A DNA stretch of 64,000 bases from Zingiber officinale (taxonomy: Eukaryota > Streptophyta > Magnoliopsida > Zingiberales > Zingiberaceae), in assembly GCF_018446385.1 (NCBI RefSeq), contig NC_056004.1, positions 29,642,492 through 29,706,491 on the forward strand. Reading direction: 5' to 3'. The number at the start of each line of letters is the position of its first letter. Position 1 is the stretch's first letter. A model generated the notes under the pieces. It worked only from the letters and a program-made list of their open reading frames with translations, was not told the origin of the DNA and searched no databases. Positions 1 through 11,270 of this stretch are shown in pieces. The position numbers were made by a program, and so were the translations under genes.

Positions 1-2275
1 AAGTCAACCTTCATGATGTGGCAATATCAAGTCAAACTTGATGTTTCAACTTCCATTTGGTCAAGTCAAAATTGGCCAATTTTCTTCCTTGTTGAGTTAA
101 ATCCAACCTTTGATTCAAGTCAATTTTAATTTAATGAATCTCAATTTATTAATATAAATTGACTCAATGAATCAAATTTAAATTAGACTCATTCAACAAT
201 TGAATCTAATTGATTCTAACTCAATAAGTCTAATTTGAATCCAATCTTTGGTGCATCATATGAACCTAATCCAATTGGTTCATCATATGAACCCAATCTC
301 CATCCACTTGTTCTTTGTGTGTGACCCAATAGGTTCTTGTAACGTTGGCAATGTTTCTAAACTCCTTTAGAAACATAAACAATGAGCGGCATCTAGCAAT
401 ACATCATTGCTACCCAAGTTACAAGAATGTTGAGATCCAACATCACCTTGTGACTACTAATTGTGACTCCTCACAATATGCGACATTGTCCTTCTATCCT
501 AGACATCTAGATTGATCAATGTGAGGCATAGACCGTGTCATCCTCTAATCAATCTAAATCTTGAACTCCAAGTAGACTCACTCGATCAAATGAGCTCAAC
601 ATCTCATGTTGACTCATTTGGGCATGGCCATGCACTTCGTGGTCTAACTCTATCAGGAATATCGATGTCGCTCCCGTCATATGGGAGGGATAGATCCCAT
701 CTACATCACTCACATCCCTCTACATAATTCGTTATATACCCAGTAATCGCCTTTATAGTCCACCCAGTTACGGGTGACGTTTGACGAAACCAAAGTACAT
801 AACTCCTTATGTAGGGAACCATGGTGACTTCAAGTCTAATGACCAATAGTCATACTAATAGTCACATGAGAAAATATATGGCACTCATATAACGATCCAT
901 GATATTTTCTCATGGCGGGTCATTCAGTATACATTCTCCAATGCATACCCATGTGTCAACTTGATATCTCCATATTCATGACTTGTGAGATCAAGTCATT
1001 GAGTTGACCTACATGCTAGTCTTATTGCATTAACATTGTCCCTGAATGTTAATACTCGACTAGGAATGATTTAGAGTAGTGTTCCCTATATCATCTCACT
1101 ATCGATTCAATCAATCGATTGATATAGGTAAGAACCTTCTACTCAAGGACGTTATTATACTTAATTTATTTGGCACCAATACAAGTAAGTATAATAACCA
1201 AACAAATTCCTTTATTAATATAAGAATATGATACAATAAGTCCATAATACAATCATCAAATGATTGACTCTAGGGCTCTAACTAACAGAAATATAAAAGA
1301 GAAGGAGGGGTGCCTCACCCAATAACACTTCTATTATTCTTCCTCTCTTATTCTTTGTGGTCGGCCCTTCCTCTTCCCCATTCTTCTTCTTTGTGGCCGG
1401 CGGCATCAACCTCTTGGAGCTTCATTGGTGGCCAGATTTCACTTGAAGAAGAAGAAGAGAAAGGTGGCATTGTTTCCTAGCATCCCTTGGAGATTGGTTG
1501 GTGGCCGAGACTCATCATCCTTTGGAGGTTGTTGGTAGCCGAAACTTGGAAGCAAGAAGAGAAGGCTTGGGTGGATTTCATCTTGGTAGATCGTCGCCCA
1601 CACGACGCCCAAGAGAAGGAGAGGAATACAATAGAAGATCAAGAGGTTTATAAGTTACAAAAGGTATAACTAGTTATTAGTTTCCGCATCATAACTAGTT
1701 CATCTTTTGTATAGATCTTGGAAAACCAAACACAAGAGGTTATCGGTTTAAGTTATCGTTTTTGTTATCAATTTCATGTTTCGATATTGTGTTTTTATTG
1801 AGGTCTCTATAGTTATACCTAATTTACTGTAAGAAGTTAAATATCTAATTTCTTTGTGAGGCTTTGTCTAGGAAGTGGTGGATGATCCCATACCCAAGAA
1901 GGCCTAGTGCCTCGCCATGTTTAACCTGGAAGCCGATCTTTGAAATAGATATTTGATAACTTCTGTAATATGATTTAACTTAGGAAGATCACATCGGTTG
2001 AACTTGGAGTAAGGATGTTAAGTTTCGTTCCCAATCCAAGTTTAACTTCTAAAGGAGAAATTTGGATTAATAATGTTAAGCATCATTTACAATCCAAATT
2101 TAACTTTAGTAGAGCACATGAGTAGCTAGGATAGTTCCATGCTTGTACAAATTTTTGTACAGGGGAACTAGGACGGTATTCCTAGTAGCAACCAACAATA
2201 TGTACTCTTGAAAGTCTATTTTCAACTCTTGAACTTCACGAGACTCGTTGTGTATATTCTCAAGAATTAAAAAAA
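1..2275. repeat. LTR-retrotransposon non-coding sequence, cut by window edge
   Basis: No gene is visible. On the minus strand the sequence from 1286 leftwards starts TGTTAGTTAGAGCCC, which looks like an LTR start. The stretch 1287-2275 resembles LTR/leader sequence of Copia elements and ends in TCTAACA next to gag sequence at 2276. A segment at 1858-1918 matches, in opposite orientation, a non-coding segment of element A2. The left boundary and its target duplication lie outside the window, so I cannot say whether this is a solo LTR or the end of a full element. The Copia assignment is by general resemblance. Confidence 0.5.
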
Positions 2276-2315
2276 AAATCTAACAACATTGCTCTGAAAG
2301 CCAAGAAGGATGAAT

Positions 2316-3216
2316 TATTGGTGCAACTGAGGTCAGCAAGAGGGGGGTCAATTGCCTGAAAAAATAAAGTTTACCCTCCTCGAAATTTTTAACTCAAAAT
2401 AAAAGCAACTATAATAAGAATAAAACAAAAAGGAAATAGAAATAAACTAGAGACTCGGGAGTTAACCTGGTTACAACCAAGAAGGGTGTTAATCTAGGGA
2501 GATGAAAAGCGCACACTAAGAAAGTCTCCTTTACTGTAGGCGGAGAAGCATTTTTACACACTGAGAAAGCTCACATGCTGCTAAGAATTAATTACAGAGT
2601 TGAATACTGAGTTGATGCCTAATTCCTAGCTCCAGGGGCCTTTATATAGCCTTTGGAAAATCTATCTCGAAGGTCTAAGGCGCATCCAAAAGAGGTCCAA
2701 GGCGCCTCCAACGAGTGTGTGGATAAAACTTTATCCGAAAGCTAAACGGCCAGTTTGGCCAGGTCCGAGGCGCCTTCAATTGGCATTGAAGGTGCCTTCA
2801 AGGTGAAGGCGCCTTCAATGCCTAATGAAGGTGCCTCCATTAGTGCAGTGACTCCAGTTGCTCTTTTTCGTTTGCTTCCGAAGCTCCGTTCTTTTGGGTG
2901 ATTCCGGCCAACCGGAATAGGGCTCATCCGAACCAATTTCCCGGCCCTCTCCTCGAGCAGGCTTCCGTCGCGGCTTAACGTTCCTCGAATGTCGCCACGT
3001 TCTTCTCACCCACCAGTGTACTCTTCCGCAGCTCTCTCGTCCTTTGGACACACCGAGCCCGTCGGCTCCCTTCCCGTGTCGTCCTTCTCGCTAGCCGTGT
3101 CTTCCGCTCGACTTCCTGCGCTCCTAAGCTCCTGCACACTCAGACACAGGGATCGAACACAAAACAGGACCTAACCAACTTAGTTGATCACATCAAAACA
3201 ACCACGGGGTCCAACA
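2316..3216 (-). repeat. 3' LTR of A2
   Basis: This 901-bp copy starts TATTGGTGCAACTG where the other LTR has TGTTGGTGCAGCGG, and ends GGTCCAACA on the plus strand. Next to it (3217 onward) the minus-strand polypurine tract appears as CTCCTCCTTTTT. On the minus strand the U3 carries imperfect palindromes built on GAAGGCGCCTTC (about 2655-2845) and then a TATA box (2639-2651). Confidence 0.9.
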
Positions 3217-3844
3217 ATCTCCTCCTTTTTGATGTGCATCAACCCAAGTTCAAGTTAGGATAAAAATAAACAAACAATAATTTTAAAGAAAATTACTAAA
3301 CTAACATGTTAAGTATAAATTTGCAATAAATAAAATTGCAACTATTTAATTAAGAGTTTAAAAAGAATTTTTCAAAAATATTTTTAAAACTTAGAGTTTT
3401 GAAAAAAAATTCTAAAAAAAGTTCTCACCCCCTAAACTTGTACCTTTTCTCTCCCCCTTTGATCACAGCAAAAAACAGGGTAATAATAAGAGAATATGAT
3501 ATTTATTTAAAAAATATTTAGCAAAATGTTAAGTTAGAAAAATTTCTGAGCAAGATGAATTTTTCCAAAAACTTCTAAGTAAAAATGAATTTTTAGAGTT
3601 TTCCAGAAAAAATTTTTAAGTAAACTAAATTTTTAGAATTTTGGGAAAAAAAATCTAAGTAAAATGACTTAAAAAAATATAAGTAAAAATTTTGAAGATT
3701 TTCAAAGACAATATTTGAAAAAACTTTCAAAGCATTATTTAATTCTAGTTTAATGCTTTTTCAGAAAGTTGATTAAACATTGTATTTCAATATTTCAGCT
3801 TCCAGGTCATGGCGAGACACTAGGCCTTCTTGGTTATTGGAGCA
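3217..3844 (-). other. A2 internal non-coding region, 3' part
   Basis: AT-rich sequence between the A2 3' LTR and the B insertion. It has no reading frame worth reporting. It holds the polypurine tract next to the LTR, and at 3808-3844 half of a segment that is shared with 1858-1918 and with element H. Confidence 0.7.
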
Positions 3845-4090
3845 ACAATTGTTGGTGCAACCTTAGGTCAAGGTTGACCTGGTTGACCTGACTCGAGTTG
3901 ACCTGACTCGAGTTATATTTTGATGTTTGACTTAGGAAGATTGTTGGTGCAACCTTAGGTCAAGGTTGACCTAGTTGAGTTGTATTTTGATGTTTGACAC
4001 TCGTGGAAGAGTTGTATTCTTGATATGGGACAAGAATAGATGTTTGGGAGATTATTGGTGCAACCGTAGGTCAAGGTTGACCTGGTTGAC

Positions 4091-4640
4091 CTGATTCGGG
4101 AAAAAGTCCAAGTATGGAGACTTGGCAACGGAAAAGTCCAAGCAGGGAGCTTGGCACTGGAAAAGTCCAAGTATGGAGACTTGGCACTGGAAAAGTCCAA
4201 GCAGGGAGCTTGGCACGCGAAAAGTCCAAGTATGGAGACTTGGCACTGGAAAAGTCCAAGTATGGAGACTTGGCACTGGAAAGTCCAAGTAGGTCAAGGG
4301 AGTGATCGGATACTTGGCACGAAGAGGAAAATCCAGATGGATCAGGGATGATCGGACATCTGGTGTGGAAAAGTCTAAGTGTGGTGAGTGAAGCCGGTGG
4401 GAAAGTCCTAACTGGGATGTTAGGCATGGGAAAGTCCTAACTGGGATGTTAGGCAGTTGGAAAGTCCTGGTGAGTAAAACCGGGCAAGGGAAAATCCAGA
4501 TGGATCGGGGATGATCGGACTTCTGGTGTTGGAAAGTCTAAGTGGGTCAAAGGGATTGACCGGACACTTAGCAGGGAGTGCTAGCAGGTCAAGGGAGTGA
4601 CCGGATGCTAGGCATGATGTACCAACAGGTCAAGGTTGAC
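4091..4640 (+). repeat. Hairpin minisatellite in B 5' LTR
   Basis: About 12-15 units of roughly 28-45 bp follow one scheme: GGAAA(A)GTCC, a stem, a short loop, the complementary stem and GGCA. Examples are CCAAG..CTTGG, CCTAAC..GTTAGG, CCTGG..CGGG (imperfect), CCAGA..TCTGG and GCTAGCA..ATGCTAGG. Stem letters change between unit types while pairing is mostly kept. Confidence 0.85.
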
Positions 4641-4682
4641 CGGATGTTGGTGTGGAAGCCTTAGGTTTAGGGTGAAAAGTTT

Positions 4683-5030
4683 GGATCGGGCTGCGACCGA
4701 TCCAATGATACATGGCTCACTGATCGGTCCGGTGACCGATCGGTGACCGATCAGTATGCTACTGATGGTTATCTGATCGGTCCGGAGACCGATCAGAAGG
4801 AGATCAGAGACGCAGCCGATCAGGCGTCGATCGTTCCGAAGGTGCGCAGCTTCTGATCGGTCGGCGGACCGATCAGGCACTAATCTGATCGGTCCCCAGA
4901 CCGATCAGATGTCGCTCGTCCCAGTGCTTAAAGCCTCCTGATCGGTCTCCAGACCGATCAATAAAATCTCAGTAGGCTACTGATCGATTTCTGATCGGTC
5001 TGCAGACCGATCAGTAAACGTTCAGTAGCC
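4683..5030 (+). repeat. Palindrome array in B 5' LTR
   Basis: Repeated inverted pairs GATCGGTC and GACCGATC with 2-6 bases between them, about nine copies, in the U3 of B. Individual copies are imperfect. Confidence 0.85.
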
Positions 5031-5546
5031 ACTGATCAGTTTCTTCTTCTTCCTGAAGCTTCTGCTTCTTCTTCTTGCTGAGCTTTGTTGAGCTCGTTGG
5101 GTGCTAAAGCTTCGCGTGAGCTTCTTCCTGTTGCTGGTTTTCTAGCTAGGCTTGGATCCGAGAAGCTGCTGCTTCACCAGGGTTCCTGCTGACTTCAAGA
5201 AGGCAAGCAAGTGTTGTTTACATTTCTGTTCTTGTTTTCTTGTTCCTATTTGTACTCCTATTGCTGTTGCAAAGATTGTGGTGAGGTTTCTCCACCCACA
5301 AGGAGTATCTATTAGCCGGGTTTCCGGGGACTCATCCACCGACGGATTGGTAGGCTTCGTCCACCTTACGGACACGCCGAGGAGTAGGAGTTCATCTCCG
5401 AACCTCGTTATATGGTTTGTCTTTCTTCTCCTGTTTTCTTTCTACTTTGTATTTCCGCTGGGCTAACCTAATCGTAGGAAGAAACGCGAAAGATTGGGGT
5501 CGGCTATTCACACCCCCTCTCTAGCCGTTCAAAGGATCCTAACAAG

Positions 5547-5558
5547 TGGTATCAGAGC
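5547..5558 (+). other. B primer-binding site (tRNA-Met)
   Basis: TGGTATCAGAGC lies two bases after the LTR end. This is the usual complement to the 3' end of plant initiator tRNA-Met and primes minus-strand synthesis in Copia-type elements. Confidence 0.92.
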
Positions 5559-5604
5559 GAGGCCGCTCTTCATCGGATCAACACCCGTGGGAGCAAAGCT
5601 AGAG

Positions 5605-7053
5605 ATGGATCAATTCAGAGAAGACATCACGATTCCACCCTTCTACAACGACAACTTCACATATTGGAAGGTAAGGATGATGTATTTTCTTAGGACTAAT
5701 ATGTTGAACTGGTTTTGTGTACAAGAAGGGTTTTCTCCTCCAATGGATAAAGAAGGAGAGCCTCTAGAGAAGAACAAGTGGACGAAGGAACAAGTCCACC
5801 AATCCACGATCAACAATGAGGTAACTAAAACAATTGAATTTTCATTACCTACTAATATTTTGTGTAAGATAGGTAAATACAACAATGCCAAGGAATTGTG
5901 GGATAACTTGGCCAAGTACCATGAGGAGAGCTTCACTTCAAGCCATGAAGAGGAGCCTAGTGAGCCAAGTAGCTCACATCATGGAGGGAGCAAATTGGGA
6001 GTTGAGGGCTACTCAACATCCAAGGAAGAAGAGGAGGAGAGTTCCTCTTGCTCAAGTTCGGAGCAAGGAGAAGAAGAAAGCTCATCTCCATCCACAACCC
6101 TAGGTAACTCAAACACTGTGATTTCAAGCAAATTACACATAATGTGTTTTGAGTGTAGGAAACATGGGCACTACAAGAGTAAGTGTCCAAGGAGGGTTAG
6201 GAAGACTCCACCGGCACCAAAAGTCAAGGGAGCCGGAGTCCCGACACGCAAAGGCAAGGAGCACGTGGTATGCTTCCAATGCAAGCGAAGGGGACATTAT
6301 CGGAGTCATTGTCCGAGGGGGAGGCAACCTCACAAGGGCAAGAGACCGAGCACTTCTATAGGGGGAGCTAAGGCAAACCCTAAGGTATCATTTAAGTCTC
6401 ATTCGTGCAATACTAGTAAGATGCATACTAGAAATTTTATTGCACTAGTCAATAATGATAAGCATGATAACATTAGAAATCGATACACATGCTTAGGTGC
6501 CAAACATGTGAGCCTAGATAAGGATAACACTAGGAAAGCCAACCCTAGAATTACCTCATCTAAGGTTAAGGAGAACCTAGGTAGGAATCCCAAATCAACT
6601 AGACACATGCCTAGGAATGCCTCAAAGAAAAATGACAAATCAAAAATTGAGGTACTAGAGAAGGAGAATCAAGTCTTGAGGTCAAGACTTGATAATTTAG
6701 AAAAGGCTCTTAAAAACATGGAGAAGTCATCTCTAGGGTTTAAGGGTCAAAAACCAATGTCCAAGGACAAAAAGGGTTTGGGTCACAAACCTAAGTCCCA
6801 AATGGTCAAGCCCACTTATCACAATGTTCCATTCGATTATGGAACAAAACCTAGGGCTAGGAAGACCATTACCAAGGTTACAAGGGGAGTCACCCCTATA
6901 GTTGACCTTGATGAGACCCAAATGACCAAGGCTTCAAAGCCTAAGAGGGTCATTAGGAGGGACGCTAGGAAAGATATCCCTAGTGAATATTTAGTGAACC
7001 CAATGAGCTCTAATAGGTATTGGGTTCCTAGGAGCATCTTCTCTACCCCATAG
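5605..7053 (+). CDS. Gag polyprotein of element B, two CCHC zinc knuckles
   Basis: The 482-residue frame is intact and starts at the ATG 46 bp after the primer site. The frame is open further upstream, but those residues would overlap the LTR end and the primer site. Residues 1-110 are typical of Copia gag: a region ending in an F-Y-W-rich start and an A-K-E-L-W-D motif. A serine/glutamate-rich linker follows, then two knuckles of the form CX2CX4HX4C (CFECRKHGHYKSKC and CFQCKRRGHYRSHC, about residues 180-240), then a basic, lysine-rich tail with a short coiled coil (about 350-375). The protein should package element RNA in virus-like particles in the cytoplasm. Two knuckles rather than one is less common for plant Copia. 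No pol is fused or follows, so the element depends on others for enzymes. Confidence 0.88.
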   Translation: MDQFREDITIPPFYNDNFTYWKVRMMYFLRTNMLNWFCVQEGFSPPMDKEGEPLEKNKWTKEQVHQSTINNEVTKTIEFSLPTNILCKIGKYNNAKELWDNLAKYHEESFTSSHEEEPSEPSSSHHGGSKLGVEGYSTSKEEEEESSSCSSSEQGEEESSSPSTTLGNSNTVISSKLHIMCFECRKHGHYKSKCPRRVRKTPPAPKVKGAGVPTRKGKEHVVCFQCKRRGHYRSHCPRGRQPHKGKRPSTSIGGAKANPKVSFKSHSCNTSKMHTRNFIALVNNDKHDNIRNRYTCLGAKHVSLDKDNTRKANPRITSSKVKENLGRNPKSTRHMPRNASKKNDKSKIEVLEKENQVLRSRLDNLEKALKNMEKSSLGFKGQKPMSKDKKGLGHKPKSQMVKPTYHNVPFDYGTKPRARKTITKVTRGVTPIVDLDETQMTKASKPKRVIRRDARKDIPSEYLVNPMSSNRYWVPRSIFSTP

Positions 7054-9119
7054 ATGGGTTAGAGAGTGTCAACTCCAATAAGAAGGGTAGTTAACCCAAC
7101 TTTGAGGAAATTGACACTCAAGGAGCATTTTCAAGGTGTTTGGGAACCTTTGAAAATGAAATGGAATAATCTTTGTCATTCACTCCTTGGAAGAGTAAGT
7201 TGTGCCAAAGTGAGAATATATTAATCTTACTTTAAATTGACACAATTTTGAAAAACCTAGAGAAATATCAAATTGGGATTTTGATATTCTCTTAGGTAAT
7301 CAAGGCAATCCGGGCCTTAACTTAGAAGTGCTACTCTTGTAGAATTTTAAATGGTATAAATCAAACAAGAGATCAAGAAATGCCAACTTGGGGTTTGACA
7401 TTTTCTTGGAGCACTTTGGGCAATCTAGGATTAGAATTTAAGTTAGCTAAGTGATTAAGGATACTTAGATAGGTAATCTAGGTATTTTATTTGTGTTAAC
7501 TTACCATGGTTGTTTGCCATTTGCCATGTCATGACACCATATTTAATTTATGATCATTTGAAATGTCACGATAATGCTTAGGTTATTATATGTCATGCTT
7601 TATTTAAGTTTTCAAGCTTTATGCCATGACATCATGACATTGGCACATGTTTTTACTTATGATATCATTTATGCCATGTCATCATCTCTTGCATTAATAA
7701 TCAATTGAATTGATTTAAGGATGAAGAACACATCTTGATATTGAGATCAAATTTGTGTTTAGAAAATGCATGAGACCTTAGCCTAAGTTGACCTTAACCC
7801 ATATCTCACATCAAATTGACTTGAATGTGGTTTGATGCACCTTAGATGTGTGTGAGATATTAGGATCATGAGTTAGGATCAAGGTGCATAGTCATTGTAC
7901 CTAGATGACCCTAATTCAAGAAATTAAGGATCATAGGGAAAGCTTGTGTACAAGTCATGTACATCTAGCCCTAAGATTATGGTCCTAAATTCAAATGGTT
8001 TTAAAAACATTTTAAAATTGATTTGAAAAACCTTGATGAAGTCATTCTAGTGATAGCATTCATCATTGAACATTGTGATACAAAGTTTACTTAACTTTGA
8101 ACTATCTCAAAGTCTTTTAAACTTTGTATCAAGATTGAAAAATAGAATCTATTTTCATATAAAACTATTTTTCCTTGATAGTATATGTTAAGAGGAATGT
8201 ATCCTCAAAATTTCACAATTTTTCGAATTTTCTGGAATTTTCTAGGAGTTTCTGAATTTCGGGAAGGAAATTTCAGAAATCTGCCTATCAGAGTCTGGAT
8301 CGGTCTGGGGACCGATCCAGGTAAGTCCTGATCGGTCTGTGGACCGATCCAGTGAAGCATGGATCGGTCTGCAGACCGATCCAGTAAGAACCAGAGAGCT
8401 TGGTGCGATCGGTAGCACGAGTGCGATCTGGTGTAGGGCTGATCGGTCTGGGGACCGATCAGGGCGTGCCGAATTTCTGATTTTTCAGCTGTTGTCTGAA
8501 ATTTCAGTTATGGAAATGGTGTTTTTGGATTTCTAAAGGTTTGGAACTCACAAAGACATTGTTGGTGCAATGGTCAAGGGGGAGTTGACCTTTAGGGGGA
8601 GTTTTACCTAATTGTCAAGGGGGAGTTGACTTTTAGGGGAGTTTTTACTCCTTAAGACTTTTGAGGATTAGTGATATGGGATTATCACTAAGTTGATTGT
8701 TGAGTTTAGTATCAAGGGGGAAATTAAGAGTTTCAATGAAAGGTATGGGACTTTCATTAGGAAGAAACTCTTGACCTTGATACCCTCCTTTTTCTTTTTG
8801 ATGTGTGTCAAAAAGGGGAGAGTGTTCATTGGAGAATTATTGGAGAACCCAAGTTAGGTTATCAGGTTAACCTAAGCTAGGGAAAGAATGTCAAGGAATG
8901 TTCAAGGAAGAACATTGGAATTCTTTTTGATGTATGTCAAAAAGGGGGAGAATTATTGGAGAACCCAAGTTAGGTTATCGGGTTAACCTAAGGGGAGAAT
9001 GTCCAGAGAATGTTCAAGGAAAGAACATTGGACATTGGAAGATGATTGAAAACCTAAGTTAGGTTATCAGGTTAACCTAACTTGATTATGGTTTTGTCAA
9101 ACATCAAAAAGGGGGAGAT
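7054..9119 (+). other. B internal non-coding region with palindromes and polypurine tract
   Basis: No coding potential is seen. A block of GATCGGTC..GACCGATC palindromes lies at 8296-8462, with the same core as in the B LTRs. At 8560-9110 GGGGGAG-containing purine blocks are repeated several times, and the final one (9106-9118) is the polypurine tract next to the 3' LTR. Confidence 0.75.
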
Positions 9120-10969
9120 TGTTGGTGCAACCTTAGGTCAAGGCTGACCTGGTTGACCTGACTCGAGTTGACCTGACTCGAGTTATATTTTGATGTTTGA
9201 CTTAGGAAGATTGTTGGTGCAACCTTAGGTCAAGGTTGACCTAGTTGAGTTGTATTTTGATGTTTGACACTCGTGGAAGAGTTGTATTCTTGATATGGGA
9301 CAAGAATAGATGTTTGGGAGATTATTGGTGCAACCGTAGGTCAAGGTTGACCTGGTTGACCTGATTCGGGAAAAAGTCCAAGTATGGAGACTTGGCAACG
9401 GAAAAGTCCAAGCAGGGAGCTTGGCACTAGAAAAGTCCAAGTATGGAGACTTGGCACTGGAAAAGTCCAAGCAGGGAGCTTGGCACGCGAAAAGTCCAAG
9501 TATGGAGACTTGGTACTGGAAAAGTCCAAGCAGGGAGCTTGGCACGAGGGAAAGTCCTAACTGGGATGTTAGGCAGTTGGAAAGTCCTGGTGAGTGAAGC
9601 CAGGCAGTGGGAAAGTCCTAACTGGGATGTTAGGCAGTGGGAAAGTCCTAACTGGGATGTTAGGCAGTTGGAAAGTCCTGGTGAGTGAAGCCAGGCAGTG
9701 GGAAAGTCCTAACTGGGATGTTAGGCAGTGGGAAAGTCCTAACTGGGATGTTAGGCAGTTGGAAAGTCCTGGTGAGTGAAGCCAGGCAGTGGGAAAGTCC
9801 TAACGGGGATGTTAGGCAGTGGGAAAGTCCTAACTGGGATGTTAGGCAGTTGGAAAGTCCTGGTGAGTGAAACCAGGCAAGGGAAAATCCAGATGGATCA
9901 GGGATGATCGGACTTCTGGTGTTGAAAAGTCTAAGTGGGTCAAAGGGATTGACCGGACACTTAGCGGGGAGTGCTAGCAGGTCAAGGGAGTGACCGGATG
10001 CTAGGCATGATGTACCAACAGGTCAAGGTTGACCGGATGTTGGTGTGGAAGCCTTAGGTTTAGGGCTGAAAAGTTTGGATCGGGCTGCAGACCGATCCAA
10101 TGATACATGGCTCATCTGATCGGTCTGGTGACCGATCAGTGACCGATCAGTATGCTACTGATGGTTATCTGATCGGTCTGGAGACCGATCGGGGATCTGA
10201 GCCGAGAAAGAAGCCGATCGGTCCGTAGACCGATCAGAGACCGATCGGTCCGTGGACCGATCAGAGGTTTCTGATCGGTCCATGGACCGATCGGACAAAC
10301 ATAGGCTTTTTCCGATTGGTCTGCATCGATCAGATGTTGCTGATCGGTCCACGCACCGATCAGGGTGATGCCTGATCGGTCCACACACTAGTCGTTGCGA
10401 CACAACGGCTAGATTCTGTGTCTTCTGTGTCTTCTTCGCAGGTGCAGGTATAAGACCTCTACAGGAGACGAAAAAAAAAACAACTCTCTTCCTCACGAGA
10501 CTGTGATTTGAGCTTTTGCTGAGCTCTCATTGTGTTGAAGCTCTGCGTGAGTTTCCTGCTGGTTTTCTAGCTAGGCTTGGATCCGAGAAGCTGCTGCTTC
10601 ACCAGGGTTCCTGCTGACTTCAAGAAGGCAAGCAAGTGTTGTTTACATTTCTGTTCTTGTTTTCTTGTTCCTATTTGTACTCCTATTGCTGTTGCAAAGA
10701 TTGTGGTGAGGTTTCTCCACCCACAAGGAGTATCTATTAGCCGGGTTTCCGGGGACTCATCCACCGACGGATTGGTAGGCTTCGTCCACCTTACGGACAC
10801 GCCGAGGAGTAGGAGTTCATCTCCGAACCTCGTTATATGGTTTGTCTTTCTTCTCCTGTTTTCTTTCTACTTTGTATTTCCGCTGGGCTAACCTAATCGT
10901 AGGAAGAAACGCGAAAGATTGGGGTCGACTATTCACACCCCCTCTCTAGCCGTTCAAAGGATCCTAACA
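9120..10969 (+). repeat. 3' LTR of B with 91-bp higher-order repeat
   Basis: The 1850-bp copy differs from the 5' LTR mainly in repeat number. At 9546-9870 a 91-bp block (two CCTAAC..GTTAGG hairpin units plus one CCTGG..CCAGG unit) is repeated about 3.5 times; this expansion is absent from the 5' LTR. The palindrome array is at 10076-10390 and a TATA-like box GTATAAGA at 10448-10455. The final 440 bp match the 5' LTR closely; one substitution seen is G at 5503 against A at 10928. Confidence 0.92.
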
Positions 10970-10974
10970 ACAAT

Positions 10975-11270
10975 CACTTCCTTAGACAAAGCTTTTATAA
11001 AAAAATTTTAACGTTTAATTTTCTCGCTGAAAGCCCAAAAAAAATTTAATTTAAGACAGATTTTGGAACTCAATAGAGGTTCCTTCCTATTGGATTAGTC
11101 AAATATTTAGGGAGTATATAATTTATGGGAATTTTCCTAAGTTGACCTTGATGATGTTTAACATACCAGTTTAATTTTCCATAAATTCTAAGTTTTGACT
11201 TTTGAAAAACATTTGTTTTAAAACATGCATCAGTTTTTAAATTTTCAATTTCTAATTTTAAATTATCATT
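10975..11270 (-). other. A2 internal non-coding region, right of B
   Basis: AT-rich non-coding sequence of A2 between its gag and the B insertion point. It contains the other half (10970-11000) of the shared segment cut by B. No gene is seen. Confidence 0.65.

Larger units (their letters stand above)
3850..5544 (+). repeat. 5' LTR of B
   Basis: The U3 begins with copies of a segment containing GGTCAAGGTTGACC, then a hairpin minisatellite (about 4091-4640), then an array of GATCGGTC..GACCGATC palindromes (4683-5030). The R/U5 part ends CCTAACA. No clear TATA box is seen in this copy. The C-terminal third carries a chance reading frame (5152-5466) that is identical in the other LTR only because the LTRs are young copies. 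Confidence 0.9.
3850..10969 (+). mobile_element. Element B: complete, young gag-only LTR retrotransposon
   Basis: The element is flanked by a perfect 5-bp duplication ACAAT (3845-3849 and 10970-10974), starts TGTTGGTG and ends CCTAACA. It has two LTRs (1695 and 1850 bp), a tRNA-Met primer site and a polypurine tract. The only long frame is gag; the remaining 2 kb of internal sequence encodes no protease, integrase or reverse transcriptase. The last 440 bp of the two LTRs are almost identical, so the insertion is recent. It would need enzymes from a related Copia element to move. Confidence 0.93.

Noticed and set aside
4052-4427. Repeat-rich frames (TWTFPVPSLH-like) in the B minisatellites
   Set aside because: Tandem repeats without stops; the 91-bp unit is not a multiple of three, so no frame is maintained.
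5152-5466. Identical 104-codon frames at 5152-5466 and 10577-10891
   Set aside because: Identity reflects recent LTR duplication, not selection on a protein. The frame lies in R/U5.
9366-10045. Regularly spaced repeats that recall a CRISPR array
   Set aside because: Plant nuclear DNA; spacers are themselves repeats, and the units belong to an LTR minisatellite.
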